From: Candidatus Rokuibacteriota bacterium
GTDB taxonomy: Bacteria; Methylomirabilota; Methylomirabilia; Rokubacteriales; CSP1-6
NCBI GenBank assembly: GCA_003220225.1
Contig: QHRU01000052.1
Coordinates: 1 to 59,967, forward strand
Direction of reading: 5' to 3'
DNA: 59,967 bases
Part shown: positions 25,945 through 36,997 of the stretch, one piece after another
How positions within the stretch are numbered: position 1 is the first letter of the stretch
Layout: the number at the start of each line of letters is the position of its first letter
Position numbers and translations under genes: made by a program
Notes under the pieces: generated by a model
The model's input: the letters and a program-made list of their open reading frames with translations, nothing else
The model's database searches: none
What the model was told of the DNA's origin: nothing

Positions 25945-26724
25945 ATGACCGACGACGCCCGGTCGCGCGCGCGACGCCCGTTCCTCACCGCCGAGTGGCG
26001 GCACCTCGTGATGCTGAGCTACGAGGTCGACCTCGACGTGCTGGCGCCGCTCGTCCCCGCCGGCCTCGCGCTGGACCTCTGGCACGGCCGCGCCCTCGTG
26101 AGCGTCGTCGGGTTCCGCTTCCTCGACGCGCGCGTGCTCGGAGCGGCCATTCCACGGCATCGCGACTTCGACGAGGTGAACCTGCGATTCTACGTCCGCC
26201 GCGACATGCCAGGCGGCGAGACACGGCACGGCGTCGTGTTCGTGCGCGAGCTCGTGTCGCGCCTCGCCGTTGCGCTCCTGGCCCGGCTCGCCTATAACGA
26301 ACCGTACCGCGCCGTGAGGATGCGCAGCGCAACGCCGCGCGGCGCGAGCGACGCGCCGGGGCGCCTCGCGTACGAGTGGCGGATCGGCGGCGCGTGGGAG
26401 GGGCTGGCCGCGACGGCGGTGGGAGCGCCGACGGCGCCCGAGCCGGGCTCGCAGGAGGCCTTCGTCACCCAGCATCACTGGGGGTACACGCGGCAGCGCG
26501 ACGGCGGGACGGCGGAGTACGAGGTCGTGCACCCGCCGTGGCGCGTCTGGACGGCAGGCGGCGCGACGCTGACGATGGATGTCGCGCGACTCTACGGGCC
26601 GGCGTTCGCGCCGGCATTGGCGCGCGCGCCGGGGTCGGCGCTGGTCGCGGAGGGCTCGTCGGTGATCGTGTACGCGCCGCGGCGGCTCGTGACGACGGAC
26701 CCACGGAGGATGAGCCTGAGATGA
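25945..26724 (+). CDS. DUF2071 (YqjF-like) protein
   Basis: A 259-residue member of the DUF2071/YqjF family, related in fold to acetoacetate decarboxylase. RRPFLTAEWRHLVMLSYEVD at the N-terminus, LVPAGLALDLWHGRALVSVVGF, and the block HRDFDEVNLRFYVRR followed by HGVVFVRELVSRLAV are diagnostic. The biochemical role is not established for the family. A 9-nt gap separates it from the small upstream gene, and its TGA overlaps the ATG of the downstream dehydrogenase (ATGA). Confidence 0.82.
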   Translation: MTDDARSRARRPFLTAEWRHLVMLSYEVDLDVLAPLVPAGLALDLWHGRALVSVVGFRFLDARVLGAAIPRHRDFDEVNLRFYVRRDMPGGETRHGVVFVRELVSRLAVALLARLAYNEPYRAVRMRSATPRGASDAPGRLAYEWRIGGAWEGLAATAVGAPTAPEPGSQEAFVTQHHWGYTRQRDGGTAEYEVVHPPWRVWTAGGATLTMDVARLYGPAFAPALARAPGSALVAEGSSVIVYAPRRLVTTDPRRMSLR

Positions 26725-27683
26725 AGATCGTCTACACCCCGATCTCGACGCTGGTGCCCTCGCTCACACCCGAGCAGGACGCCGAGATCCTCGCCGCCGC
26801 CGGCACGGACTCCGTGCTCGTGGTGGCGAAGACGCCCGACCGGCAGCGCGAGGAGATCGTCGACGCCGACGTGCTGTTCGGTCGCGTGAGCTCGGAGATC
26901 TTCGTGGCGGCGCGGCGGCTGCGCTACTACCACTGCCTCGGCGCCGGCGTGGACTCCGTCCTCTCGCCCGAGCTGGTCGAGAGCGACGTGATCCTGGCCT
27001 CCGAGAAGGGCGAGGTCGGCATCCACCTCGCCGAGCACGCCTTCGCGCTGCTGCTCGCGCTCACGCGCGGCCTGCACACGGCGCTGCGCGAGCCCGACTT
27101 CCGCCTGCGCGAGCCCATCCGCCGGGAGCAGCGCGAGCTCTGGGAGCAGACGATGGGCATCGTCGGCTTCGGCGGCACCGGCCGTGCCGTCGCGCGGCGC
27201 GCGCTCGGCTTCGGGCTGAAGGTGCTCGCGGTGGACGTCGAGAACGTCCCGCCCGAGCCCGGGGTGACGCTGTGGAAGGCCGACCGGCTCCACGACCTGC
27301 TCGCCGCCTCCGACGTCGTGGTCATCGCGCTGCCGCTCACCAAGGCCACGCGCCACCTCTTCACACGCGACCTGTTCCGGCGCATGCAGCGCCACGCGAT
27401 TCTGATCAATGTCACGCGCGGCGAGATCGTCTACGGCGAGGATCTGATGACGGCGCTCGACGAGGGGCTCATCTGGGGCGCCGGGCTCGACGTCACGGAT
27501 CCCGAGCCGCTGCCGGCGGGCCATCCGCTCTGGCGCCATCCGCGCGTGGTGGTGACGCCGCACACGGCCGGCGGCTCGCCGCGGCGCGCCGGGCGCGCTA
27601 TCGCGACGTTCTGCGAGAACCTCCGCCGCCTCGCCGACGGCCGGCCCCTCCTGGCGCTGATCGACAAGCGCAAAGGCTACTGA
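26721..27683 (+). CDS. D-2-hydroxyacid dehydrogenase (second copy in window)
   Basis: A 320-residue NAD-dependent D-2-hydroxyacid dehydrogenase. The Rossmann motif is GIVGFGGTGRAVARRAL; the catalytic Arg is in NVTRGEIVYGEDL, the Glu/Asp in DVTDPEPLPAGHPLW and the His in VVTPHTAGGSPRR. It differs clearly from the paralogue at 21465-22448 and is closer to glyoxylate/hydroxypyruvate-type reductases. It ends a three-gene plus-strand unit and is followed by a family-2 repeat 7 nt after the stop, which may act as its terminator. Confidence 0.87.
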   Translation: MKIVYTPISTLVPSLTPEQDAEILAAAGTDSVLVVAKTPDRQREEIVDADVLFGRVSSEIFVAARRLRYYHCLGAGVDSVLSPELVESDVILASEKGEVGIHLAEHAFALLLALTRGLHTALREPDFRLREPIRREQRELWEQTMGIVGFGGTGRAVARRALGFGLKVLAVDVENVPPEPGVTLWKADRLHDLLAASDVVVIALPLTKATRHLFTRDLFRRMQRHAILINVTRGEIVYGEDLMTALDEGLIWGAGLDVTDPEPLPAGHPLWRHPRVVVTPHTAGGSPRRAGRAIATFCENLRRLADGRPLLALIDKRKGY

Positions 27684-27689
27684 CGGGAC

Positions 27690-27764
27690 ATCGAGGAGCG
27701 CCCCGGGTTCCCCGGGGCGCTTCCGAGCGACTGGGGGGTGTGGGGGGCCATGTCGGGGCCCCCC
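27690..27764 (+). repeat. family-2 hairpin element (3' end of dehydrogenase gene)
   Basis: Two hairpins in plus orientation between convergent genes. Hairpin 1 (27698-27720) is a perfect 9-bp stem GCGCCCCGG/CCGGGGCGC with loop GTTCC. A spacer containing CCGAGCGACTGGGGGG follows, and hairpin 2 (27742-27764) is a perfect 8-bp stem GGGGGGCC/GGCCCCCC with loop ATGTCGG. No U-tract follows, so termination, if any, would not be of the classical intrinsic kind. Confidence 0.88.
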
Positions 27765-27766
27765 AC

Positions 27767-29029
27767 TTAACGAAGGCGGATGGTGACGACCGCCGACATC
27801 CCCGCGCGCAGCGGCTGCGGGTTGCCGACTTCCTTCTGATCGAGCAGCACCTTCACGGGCACGCGCTGCACGACCTTCACCCAGTTGCCGGTAGCGTTCT
27901 CGGGCGGCAGCAGCGAGAAGCGCGCGCCCGTGCCGGCGCTGATCGAATCCACGGTGCCCCTGAAGACCTTGCCCGGGAAGCCGTCGATCTCGACGTCGGC
28001 CCGCATCCCGGGATGCACCCGTCCGAGCTGCGTCTCCTTGAAGTTCGCGAGCACCCACACCTCGTGCAGGGGCACGATGGCGAGCAGCGGCTGGCCCGGC
28101 TGCACCACCTGCCCCAGCTCGACGGTGCGCTTGGAGACGACGCCGTCGACGGGCGCCTTCACCTCCGTGTACGCGAGCTGCAGCTCGGCCATCGCGAGCT
28201 CGGCCTGCGCCTGCTTGATGGCCGCCTCCGCGCGACCGACCTCCGCCTGCTTCACCGTCACCTGGCCCTGCTGGCCCTCGGCGCGCGCGACGGTCCCGCG
28301 CGCCTCCGCCACCTTCTGCTTCGCCACGTCCACCGCGTGCCGCCGAGCGGCCAGCTCCGCTTGCGCCTGCTGCACCTCCTGCTCGGTCTGGGTGAGCCGG
28401 CGCCGCGCCGCCTCGTGCATGGCCACGGCGTTCTCGCTGGCCGCCTGCGCGTCGTCGTGCTCGCGGCGCGACACGTAGTCGTTCTTCATGAGCCGCCGCA
28501 TGCGCTCGATCTCGAGACCCGTCTTGCGCACGGTGGACTCGGCGGCGGCCACCTCCGCGGTGGCCGCGCCCACGGCGGCGCGGCGCGCCTCGAGCCGCGC
28601 GCGCGACTCCTCGACGTTGGCCTCGCCGGATTTCACCGACACGTGCGAGCCCTCGAGGTTGGCGCGCGCCTCATCCGTCTGCGCACGCGTGATGTCGCGC
28701 GCCAGCGGCACCTCGGAGCGGGCGGCCCTGAGATTGGCCTCGGCCACCGCCACCGCCGCCCGCGCCTGCGCCACGCGGGCCTCGAAGTCGCGCGGGTCCA
28801 CGCGCAGCAGCAGGTCGTCGCGTTTCACCGCCTGGTTGTCGCGCACGCGCATCTCGACCACGTGGCCGCTGACCTTGGCGCTGACCGGGGAGATGACCCC
28901 CTCGACGTAGGCGTCGTCGGTGGTGACGCGCGTGGAGCCCCGGTACCAGACGACGGCGCCCCAGACGATGGCGGCGAGCGCGGCGACGCCGGCGAGGGCG
29001 AGGACGAGGTTGCGGCCTCCGAAGTTCAC
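27767..29029 (-). CDS. HlyD/EmrA-family membrane fusion protein
   Basis: A 420-residue periplasmic adaptor of a tripartite efflux system. One N-terminal membrane segment (residues about 8-28) is followed by TTDDAYVEGVISPVSAKVSG, the EmrA-type first beta strand. A biotinyl-lipoyl half-motif (VRDNQAVKRDDLLLRVDP) and its partner (GVVSKRTVELGQVVQPG) flank a long coiled coil of about 190 residues rich in Ala, Glu and Arg. No inner-membrane pump (EmrB/MFS or ABC) or TolC gene is adjacent, so its partner must be encoded elsewhere; the lone MFS at 2.4-3.5 kb is a distant possibility. It ends just after the family-2 repeat. Confidence 0.9.
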   Translation of the reverse strand: MNFGGRNLVLALAGVAALAAIVWGAVVWYRGSTRVTTDDAYVEGVISPVSAKVSGHVVEMRVRDNQAVKRDDLLLRVDPRDFEARVAQARAAVAVAEANLRAARSEVPLARDITRAQTDEARANLEGSHVSVKSGEANVEESRARLEARRAAVGAATAEVAAAESTVRKTGLEIERMRRLMKNDYVSRREHDDAQAASENAVAMHEAARRRLTQTEQEVQQAQAELAARRHAVDVAKQKVAEARGTVARAEGQQGQVTVKQAEVGRAEAAIKQAQAELAMAELQLAYTEVKAPVDGVVSKRTVELGQVVQPGQPLLAIVPLHEVWVLANFKETQLGRVHPGMRADVEIDGFPGKVFRGTVDSISAGTGARFSLLPPENATGNWVKVVQRVPVKVLLDQKEVGNPQPLRAGMSAVVTIRLR

Positions 29030-29068
29030 GGCGGGCCGGCTACGAGCGGCGCGGGCGCACGCCGCCCC

Positions 29069-30310
29069 TCAGCGCGATGCCAGCCGCCCCGCGACGTCGA
29101 AAGGCAGCGGGGCCGGGTCGCCGAGCGGCGTGAGATCCGGGCGCTTGGCCAGGTCGGCCGCGAAGGCCTCCGAGACCTCGATCTCACCGAGCATCAGCGT
29201 GTTTTTGATGCGGATGACCCGCGCGCGCTCGGGCGGCGTGAGACCGATGCACGAGAGCGCCGTCTCGATCGCCTCGCGGTCGGTGTCGTAGGTGGGCGGC
29301 ACCTTCGCGCCGTTGGGCGCGCAGGCCGTGATGGCGTTGATCAGCGTCGGCTTCATGTCGATCTTGTCGACGAGCCGCCGCGTGGTGAAGTCGGCGTTGC
29401 CGATGCCGACGGCGTTGCCGTAGCTGTCCTCCGTGAGGTCGAGGGCGACGATCCAGAGGATCTTCGGGTCGGCCGGGAACGGCTCGTGCGGGTTCGACGG
29501 CCGGCCGATGACGTTGGTGTCCATGCCGGAGCCGGAGATGTTCTTGCCCATCTCCTCCACGATGAGGACGTCGATCGGCGAGAACGGCAGGCGCGCCATC
29601 CACTCGCGCGCGTTCTTGAGCAGCCGCCGCTCGCCCGACTCCAGCGCCTCCGGCCCGAACGCCTCCACGTGCGCGGTCTCGTCGTAACCGTTCTCGACGA
29701 TGCCGAGGCCGAAGCCGATGCGAGCCTTGACCAGCATCTCGCGGCCCACGGCGGTGATCACCGTCTCGTAGCCGTGATTGACGTTCGCGCGGTGGTACTG
29801 GAGCGCGCCCTTCCACTTGCCCAGCCCGATCGTCATCATCTTGAACAGCCCGGACTCGATCGAGCCCTTGAAATCGGTGTGCGGCTTCACGCGGTTGACG
29901 AGCCCGATCCAGTTCGCCTCCGCCGCGTACGCATCCAGCCACACCGGCAGCCCCAGCGCCTCGCCGACCTGGACCACGTCCATCGTCGCGCGGATCGGGC
30001 AACCCATCGTGGCCTCGGTGATGCCGTAGTGCTCGAGCACCGCGAGCTGGCCCTCGGCGGTGCCGCCGCCGTGGCTGCCCATCGCGGGGAACACGAAGGG
30101 GCGCGCGCCGAGGTCCCGGAGCCAGCGCACGGCGGCGCCCACGATCGCGCCGATGTTGGCGATGCCGCGGCTGCCCGCGCCGACGGCCACCGTGTCGCCC
30201 GGCTTGATCCGGAGGGCGGCCTCGCCGAGGGTGGCGGTCACCGCGCGCGGAATGTCGGCGACACGCGGGCGGGGGAACGTCTGGCGGACGCGGATCATCC
30301 GGGGCAGCAT
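29069..30310 (-). CDS. LarA-like (lactate racemase N-terminal domain) protein
   Basis: A 413-residue protein of the LarA/DUF2088 family. The segment PGDTVAVGAGSRGIANI near residue 38 and PAMGSHGGGTAEGQLAVLEH are characteristic of the LarA N-terminal domain; VNRVKPHTDFKGSIESGLFK resembles the region that carries the nickel-pincer lysine. The true LarA enzyme needs the LarB/C/E maturation proteins, which are absent here, so a related racemase or epimerase with its cofactor supplied from elsewhere is as likely. It stands alone on the minus strand, divergent from bamD with 137 bp between. Confidence 0.8.
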   Translation of the reverse strand: MLPRMIRVRQTFPRPRVADIPRAVTATLGEAALRIKPGDTVAVGAGSRGIANIGAIVGAAVRWLRDLGARPFVFPAMGSHGGGTAEGQLAVLEHYGITEATMGCPIRATMDVVQVGEALGLPVWLDAYAAEANWIGLVNRVKPHTDFKGSIESGLFKMMTIGLGKWKGALQYHRANVNHGYETVITAVGREMLVKARIGFGLGIVENGYDETAHVEAFGPEALESGERRLLKNAREWMARLPFSPIDVLIVEEMGKNISGSGMDTNVIGRPSNPHEPFPADPKILWIVALDLTEDSYGNAVGIGNADFTTRRLVDKIDMKPTLINAITACAPNGAKVPPTYDTDREAIETALSCIGLTPPERARVIRIKNTLMLGEIEVSEAFAADLAKRPDLTPLGDPAPLPFDVAGRLASR

Positions 30311-30402
30311 CTTCGGCCTCCAGCGGTTGGTGCCCGACCGTCGGGCACGGGGGCGCCCCCGACGGGAAACACCATGGTCATACCGGCCCAGGCCCCGGAA
30401 GT

Positions 30403-30441
30403 CAAAGGATTTTTCGGCCGGGAAATGTGCTATATCCTTTG
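30403..30441 (+). promoter_or_regulatory. bamD promoter with flanking perfect inverted repeat
   Basis: An extended -10, TGC-TATATC (30428-30436), lies 11 nt before the bamD ATG, giving a leader of only a few bases. A perfect 8-bp inverted repeat, CAAAGGAT (30403-30410) and ATCCTTTG (30434-30441), brackets the promoter region with 23 nt between the arms, and the second arm overlaps the -10. The AT-rich arms stand out against the GC-rich surroundings. An operator is plausible; no regulator is identified. Confidence 0.4.
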
Positions 30442-30447
30442 CCCACG

Positions 30448-31185
30448 ATGGCGCGGACGCTCCTCGCCCTCCTTCTCCTGCTCACCGCCGGCTGCGCGTG
30501 GTTCAAGCCGCAGCCGACGCCGATCCTTCCCCCCGAGGAGCTCTACCAGATCGGCGAGTCCGAGCTCGACAAGAAGCGCTATCCGGAGGCGCGCGAGCAG
30601 TTCCGCAAGGTCGTCGAGCGCCACCCGAACTCGTCGTACGCGCCGCGCGCGCGCTTCCTGATCGGCGAGGCGTACTATCGCGAGCCCGACTTCGACAAGG
30701 CCGCGAAGGAGTTCGAGGCGTTTCTGGCCTTCTATCCCCGCCACCAGATCGCCGACCTCGTCCAGTTCCGGCTCGCGATGTCCTACTACGACCAGATCAA
30801 GCCGATCGAGCAGGAACAGGTGTTCGCGCAGAAGGCGATGGATCAGTTCAAGAAGCTCGTGAAGGAGTATCCGGAGTCCCGCTACGCCACCGACGGCATC
30901 GCGAAGATCGAGGTGTGCCGCGGCCGGATGGCGCAGAAGGAAGTGTGGGTGGCCGCCTACTACCTGAACCAGGGCAACCCCGGCGGCGCGCGCCAGCGCC
31001 TGGAGAAGGTCATCAAGGACTATCCGCGCGCGCCCGTGATGCCCGAGGCCCTCTCCCTGCTCGCCGACGTGAACTTCAGTGATGGGCGCGACAAGGAAGC
31101 CCTCGAGCTCCTCCGCCAGGTCGCCAGCGACTACTCGTACACCGAATGGGGCAAGCGCGCCGCGCAGCGGCTGAGGCAACGCTGA
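30448..31185 (+). CDS. bamD: outer membrane assembly lipoprotein BamD
   Basis: A 245-residue lipoprotein of the BAM complex, which folds beta-barrel proteins into the outer membrane. The signal ends at lipobox LTAGC (Cys16). Five TPR-like helical pairs follow: [56 protein letters not shown], the [14 protein letters not shown] block and the C-terminal GKRAAQRL. Start is the ATG at 30448, from which the lipobox signal has normal length; an ATG 21 nt earlier would lie inside the -10. Its TGA overlaps the threonine aldolase ATG (TGATG). Confidence 0.92.
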   Translation: MARTLLALLLLLTAGCAWFKPQPTPILPPEELYQIGESELDKKRYPEAREQFRKVVERHPNSSYAPRARFLIGEAYYREPDFDKAAKEFEAFLAFYPRHQIADLVQFRLAMSYYDQIKPIEQEQVFAQKAMDQFKKLVKEYPESRYATDGIAKIEVCRGRMAQKEVWVAAYYLNQGNPGGARQRLEKVIKDYPRAPVMPEALSLLADVNFSDGRDKEALELLRQVASDYSYTEWGKRAAQRLRQR

Positions 31186-32225
31186 TGCACGACATCGTCG
31201 ATCTCCGGTCCGACACGCTCACGCTGCCGACGCCCGAGATGCGCGAGGCCATGGCGCGCGCCGAGGTCGGCGACGACGTCTGGGGCGAGGACCCCACCGT
31301 CCGGCGCCTCGAGGCGCTCGCCGCCCAGCGGCTCGGCAAGCCGGCGGGGCTCTTCGTCAGCTCCGGCACCCAGGGCAACCTCGTGTCGGTCGTGACCCAC
31401 ACGCGCCCCGGCCAGGAGGTCGTCCTCGACTTCGACTCGCACGTGTTCAACAACGAGGTCGCGGGAGCGCCCGTGATCGGCCAGCTGCAGATGCGGCCGA
31501 CGAAGACCGAGCGCGGATTCCTGTCGCCCGAGCAGGTGCGCGAGGCGCTGCGCCCCGCGAACATCCACCTGCCCCAGACCGGGCTCGTCTGCGTCGAGAA
31601 CACGCACAACCGCCACGGCGGGACCTGCTGTACGCCCGAGGAGATCGCGGCGGTGGCCGCGGTCGCGCACGAGGCCGGCGTCCCCGTGCACCTCGACGGC
31701 GCGCGGCTGTTCAACGCCGCCGTCGCCCTGAAGCGCCCGGCCGCGGACTTCGCGCGCCACGTGGACTCCGTGACCTTCTGCGTGTCCAAGGGGCTCGCGG
31801 CGCCCGTCGGCTCCGTGATCTGCGGCTCGGCGGAATTCATCGAGCGCGCGCGCCGCTGGCGCAAGATGCTCGGCGGCGGCATGCGGCAGGTCGGCATCCT
31901 CGCCGCCGCCGGCATCGTGTCGCTGGAGCGCATGGTCGAGCGGCTGGCCGAGGACCACGCGAACGCGCGGCGCCTGGGCGAGGGCCTGGCGAAGCTGCCG
32001 GGCCTGCGCGTGGATCTCGCCACCGTGCAGACGAACATCGTCATCGTGCGCATCGAGCGCGGCCCGGCCGCGACCGACGAACTGGTGAAGGGCTGCGCGG
32101 CCCGCAAGGTGAAGGTCCACGCGATGGGCCCGGCCGCCATCCGCTGCGTCACCCACAAGGACGTCGACGCCGAAGACACCTCGCGGGCGCTCGAGGCGTT
32201 CCGCGAGCTGACGAGTCGCTGGTAG
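31185..32225 (+). CDS. low-specificity L-threonine aldolase
   Basis: A 346-residue PLP enzyme cleaving L-threonine or allo-threonine to glycine and acetaldehyde. [20 protein letters not shown] opens the family, [17 protein letters not shown] follows, and the PLP lysine is in [27 protein letters not shown] and [11 protein letters not shown] complete the active site. It could feed glycine to the cleavage system encoded upstream in the window and counter the hom-thrC synthesis route. It is coupled to bamD and precedes the oligopeptide ATPases by 17 nt. Confidence 0.93.
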   Translation: MHDIVDLRSDTLTLPTPEMREAMARAEVGDDVWGEDPTVRRLEALAAQRLGKPAGLFVSSGTQGNLVSVVTHTRPGQEVVLDFDSHVFNNEVAGAPVIGQLQMRPTKTERGFLSPEQVREALRPANIHLPQTGLVCVENTHNRHGGTCCTPEEIAAVAAVAHEAGVPVHLDGARLFNAAVALKRPAADFARHVDSVTFCVSKGLAAPVGSVICGSAEFIERARRWRKMLGGGMRQVGILAAAGIVSLERMVERLAEDHANARRLGEGLAKLPGLRVDLATVQTNIVIVRIERGPAATDELVKGCAARKVKVHAMGPAAIRCVTHKDVDAEDTSRALEAFRELTSRW

Positions 32226-32242
32226 CTCGAACGGGAGGCTCC

Positions 32243-33220
<978 letters not shown>

Positions 33221-33231
33221 GAGGCCACGCC

Positions 33232-34218
<987 letters not shown>

Positions 34219-34227
34219 GGCGGAGCG

Positions 34228-35028
34228 CTGCCCAAGGTCCGCGTCCGCGACATCGAGATGTTCTACGTCGAGGCGGGCGCCGGCGACCCGCTCGTGCTCG
34301 TCATGGGCTTCGGCGGCGACCACCTCGCGTGGGGACTTCAGATTCCGGCCTTCGCCGCGAAGTATCGCGTCGTCGCCTTCGACAATCGCGGCGTCGGCCA
34401 GTCCGACGCGCCCGACGCCCCCTACACCACGCCGATGATGGCCGATGACACCGTCGGCCTCATGGACGCGCTCGGCATCGCGCGCGCACACGTCTGCGGC
34501 GTCTCGATGGGCGGCATGATCGCCCAGGAGATCGCGCTGCGGCATCCCGGGCGCGTGCGCACGCTGCAGCTGCACGCGACGCTGGCGCGGCCGGACGCGT
34601 ACATGCACGCGTTGTCCGCCTCGTGGGGCGAGCTGCGGCCCAAGCTCGAGCGCGACGAGTGGCTGCGGATGCTCGCGCTCTGGCTGTTCGCGCCCGTCAC
34701 CTACGCCGAGCACCCCGAATTGATCGAGCTGCTGCTGCAGAACGCGCTCGCCAATCCGTATCCGCAGTCGCTCGCAGGATTCGTGCACCAGGGCGAGGCC
34801 GTGCGCGCGCACGATACGCTGGAACGGCTCCGCGACATCCGCTGCCCGACGCTGGTGACCGTCGCCGAACACGACATCCTCGTACCGCCGCGCTTCTCGC
34901 ACGCGATCGCCCAGCGCGTGCCCGGCGCCGAGCTCAAGACCCTCGCGGACGCGGGCCACGCGTACATGTGGGAGAGGCCGGAGGCGTTCAACGCGCTGTG
35001 CCTCGAGTTCCTCGCGCGCCGCGGCTGA
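34228..35028 (+). CDS. alpha/beta hydrolase
   Basis: A 266-residue alpha/beta-fold hydrolase. The oxyanion region is [13 protein letters not shown], the nucleophile elbow GVSMGGM carries the serine, the acid lies in [10 protein letters not shown] and the histidine in [10 protein letters not shown] place the start at CTG 34228: the preceding codons read [16 protein letters not shown], an N-terminal strand typical of the family, and GAGG lies 7 nt upstream. The first ATG, at 34258, would delete that strand. It is 9 nt after dppF, so it is probably in the same transcript. Substrate unknown. Confidence 0.83.
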   Translation: MPKVRVRDIEMFYVEAGAGDPLVLVMGFGGDHLAWGLQIPAFAAKYRVVAFDNRGVGQSDAPDAPYTTPMMADDTVGLMDALGIARAHVCGVSMGGMIAQEIALRHPGRVRTLQLHATLARPDAYMHALSASWGELRPKLERDEWLRMLALWLFAPVTYAEHPELIELLLQNALANPYPQSLAGFVHQGEAVRAHDTLERLRDIRCPTLVTVAEHDILVPPRFSHAIAQRVPGAELKTLADAGHAYMWERPEAFNALCLEFLARRG

Positions 35029-35231
35029 CGCGCGCGTCTCGCGTCACGAACAGCTCTTGAAAGTTCTTCCGCGCCGTCGCGCGCGCTCACGCGCTGTCAG
35101 CATCGGTCCGACCGCGGGCGTTCCACGCGACGCGCGCTTAGCCGACCCCGCGTGGCGCGTCATCGATGGCGCTCACCTTGCACGCCTCCTCGCGGTTCGC
35201 GGCGCGGAGCCGCCGACGAAGGAGGGGCCAC

Positions 35232-35522
35232 ATGCAGGGACCGGATCGCCTGATGGAGTTGTGTCGTGGGGGCCGCATGCGCTGGACCGGTGAGGGATGG
35301 CTCGCCGAGCCCGACGAGGTCGTGGACGCGCTCGCGCGCGAGGGATTCCAGGAGTGCAAGCGCGAGGTCGCGCGCAATCCGGTGAATCACGCGCCATCAG
35401 GCGGGGTCTGGCAAGGATTGAACGCGCAGACGGGCGCGGTGGCCTCAGCCGTGTGGGTGCGCGGCAACGAGCGCTCGCTCGTCTTCATCGAGATCGACGG
35501 CCGCCGAATCGATGAGAACTAG
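35232..35522 (+). CDS. small protein of unknown function
   Basis: A 96-residue protein with no family I recognise. The ATG is preceded by AAGGAGGGG at ideal spacing, better than the in-frame ATG 66 nt upstream, which encodes an unlikely arginine run. The sequence is soluble, mixed alpha/beta (EPDEVVDALAREGFQECKREV, then VWVRGNERSLVFIEIDG). The 203 bp before it hold no other gene. A family-2 repeat and a short tandem repeat follow its stop. Confidence 0.55.
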   Translation: MQGPDRLMELCRGGRMRWTGEGWLAEPDEVVDALAREGFQECKREVARNPVNHAPSGGVWQGLNAQTGAVASAVWVRGNERSLVFIEIDGRRIDEN

Positions 35523-35529
35523 CGGGCTG

Positions 35530-35644
35530 TCAGGCGATCGAGGAGGTCAGGCAATCGAGGGAGGTCAGGCGATCGAGGAGCGTCACGGCTACGCCGGGAC
35601 GCTCCGAGCGTTGGGGGGTTTGGGGGGCCATGTCGGGGCCCCCC
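35530..35644 (+). repeat. 17-18 bp triple tandem repeat plus family-2 hairpin element
   Basis: Three near-identical units of the form TCAGGCGATCGAGGAGG start at 35530, 35547 and 35565. They run into the family-2 element: hairpin 1 (35578-35604) with arms GAGCGTC/GACGCTC, an A-G mismatch, CGGC/GCCG and loop TAC; the spacer CGAGCGTTGGGGGG; and hairpin 2 (35622-35644), GGGGGGCC/GGCCCCCC with loop ATGTCGG. It lies between convergent genes, in the orientation of the plus-strand gene before it. Confidence 0.85.
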
Positions 35645-35650
35645 ATGTCA

Positions 35651-36694
35651 CTAGTCCCATAGATAGGCGCGCGGGTTGACCGCGCGGCCCTTGACCAGGA
35701 TCTCGTAGTGCAGGTGCGGGCCCGACGAGCGCCCCGTGTTGCCCGTGTGCGCGAGCAGCGTGCCGCGCTCGACCTTCTGGCCGGGCTTCACGCTGACCTC
35801 CGACAGGTGGCCGTACAGGCTCTTGATGTCCTGGCCGTGGTCGACGATCACGGCGTTGCCGTACTCCGGCGCCGTCCCCGCGAAGACGACGGTGCCCGCC
35901 GCGGGCGCCTGCACCGCGGTGCCACGGTTCGCGCCGATGTCCATGCCGCCGTGAAACTCCGGCGCCTTCGTCCACGGCGACTGGCGCATGCCGAACTCCG
36001 AGTTCACCGCGCCACGCACGGGCCACCGCGAGGGCAGCGCGGCCAGCGCCTTTCCGGCGCGCGCCATCAGCCGATCGAGCGCGCGGAGGTTCTCACCCTC
36101 CTGCATGATCGTCTCGGTCAGGCGGTTCAGCTCGTCGCTCGCCGAGATCCCGTCCGCCGGCCGCCCGGACGGCGTGGTGGCGCCGCCGATGCCGCGCTCG
36201 CGCGCGCCGCGGCCGACGTCAGGACCGAATGGCTCCTGGATGCGCGCGTGCATCTCGCGCCACGCGCCGACTTCCTTACGGAGCTCGGCCACGCGGCGGT
36301 TGAAGTCGTCGATGGTCTTGCGCTGCTCGACGATCTGGGCGGCGAAGGTGACCGACTCGCGGGTGAGCTGCCGGAGCTGCAGCCAGTCACCGACGAGGGC
36401 ACCCATGACGGAAACGACGGCGGCGAGCGTGAGGAACCCGGCCACGGCAAGGGGACGGGCGAAGTTGAAACGCACCACCCTGACTCCGTCCCCGCGCACG
36501 ACCAGCAGGCTGAACTGACCACGGCGACGGTTCACGCTGCGGCGTCTCCCCCCGGGGCATGCCACACGGCCCGGCCCCAACCCGCGGTGGAACCAGCCAC
36601 GCTGCAGCCCGAGTTTTGCGGGTTCTAGCATCGGGCCGGGGACAGTGTCAACCGGGGGTTCCGTCGTGTCGGCGCGGTCACTCGCCTCAGTCAT
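35651..36694 (-). CDS. M23 family metallopeptidase (LytM/EnvC-type)
   Basis: A 347-residue murein endopeptidase or LytM regulator. An N-terminal cytoplasmic tail of about 75 residues is followed by one membrane segment (PLAVAGFLTLAAVVSVMGALV), a coiled coil (QIVEQRKTIDDFNRRVAELR) and a C-terminal M23 domain. Zinc ligands are intact: the H and D of EFHGGMD and the H-x-H of GPHLHYE, so it is likely catalytic and periplasmic. AGGG lies before the ATG at 36694. The strand is opposite to both neighbours, so it is monocistronic. It may assist cell division or shape; MltG is encoded elsewhere in the window. Confidence 0.9.
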   Translation of the reverse strand: MTEASDRADTTEPPVDTVPGPMLEPAKLGLQRGWFHRGLGPGRVACPGGRRRSVNRRRGQFSLLVVRGDGVRVVRFNFARPLAVAGFLTLAAVVSVMGALVGDWLQLRQLTRESVTFAAQIVEQRKTIDDFNRRVAELRKEVGAWREMHARIQEPFGPDVGRGARERGIGGATTPSGRPADGISASDELNRLTETIMQEGENLRALDRLMARAGKALAALPSRWPVRGAVNSEFGMRQSPWTKAPEFHGGMDIGANRGTAVQAPAAGTVVFAGTAPEYGNAVIVDHGQDIKSLYGHLSEVSVKPGQKVERGTLLAHTGNTGRSSGPHLHYEILVKGRAVNPRAYLWD

Positions 36695-36873
36695 GCCGCG
36701 CCCTGTTGCGCAAGCGACGTGCCGAAGTCGCTTTACGTAGAATCAAGCACTTCGACGCACCCGAGCCCCACTCGCCGGGACAGTCCGACACGGCATCCGT
36801 CACAAAACGTCCGCGGCGTGACGACAGGCTGACCCAGGGCGCGCGACGTAAGTGCGCGTCGTGGCTCCATTCG

Positions 36874-36903
36874 TTGACACTCTGCGCAACGCTTCGGTAT
36901 CAT
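36874..36903 (+). promoter_or_regulatory. sigma-70-type promoter for the alaC-like gene
   Basis: TTGACA (36874-36879), 18 bp, TATCAT (36898-36903), the best canonical promoter in the window. It would give a leader of about 88 nt with a GAGGGAG ribosome-binding site before ATG 36998. It lies in the 303-bp divergent gap (36695-36997), in which I see no other gene; a TAGAAT near 36737 may be a further plus-strand -10. Confidence 0.65.
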
Positions 36904-36997
36904 CGCGGGACAGCCGTCGACGTTGGGCGAAGCGTCGCGGCGGCCGAGTTGCCGCAGGTGCCCGCGCCCCGACGCGAGCCTGTGTGAGGGAGCCGCG

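Noticed and set aside
35029-35231. Possible small genes in the 203-bp gap after the hydrolase
   Set aside because: Short frames exist on both strands but are Arg/Ala-rich and lack ribosome-binding sites; nothing supportable.
35523-35577. 17-18 bp tandem repeat after the small gene considered as an extension of its coding sequence
   Set aside because: The TAG at 35520-35522 is in frame and the repeats lie after it; no frameshift evidence.
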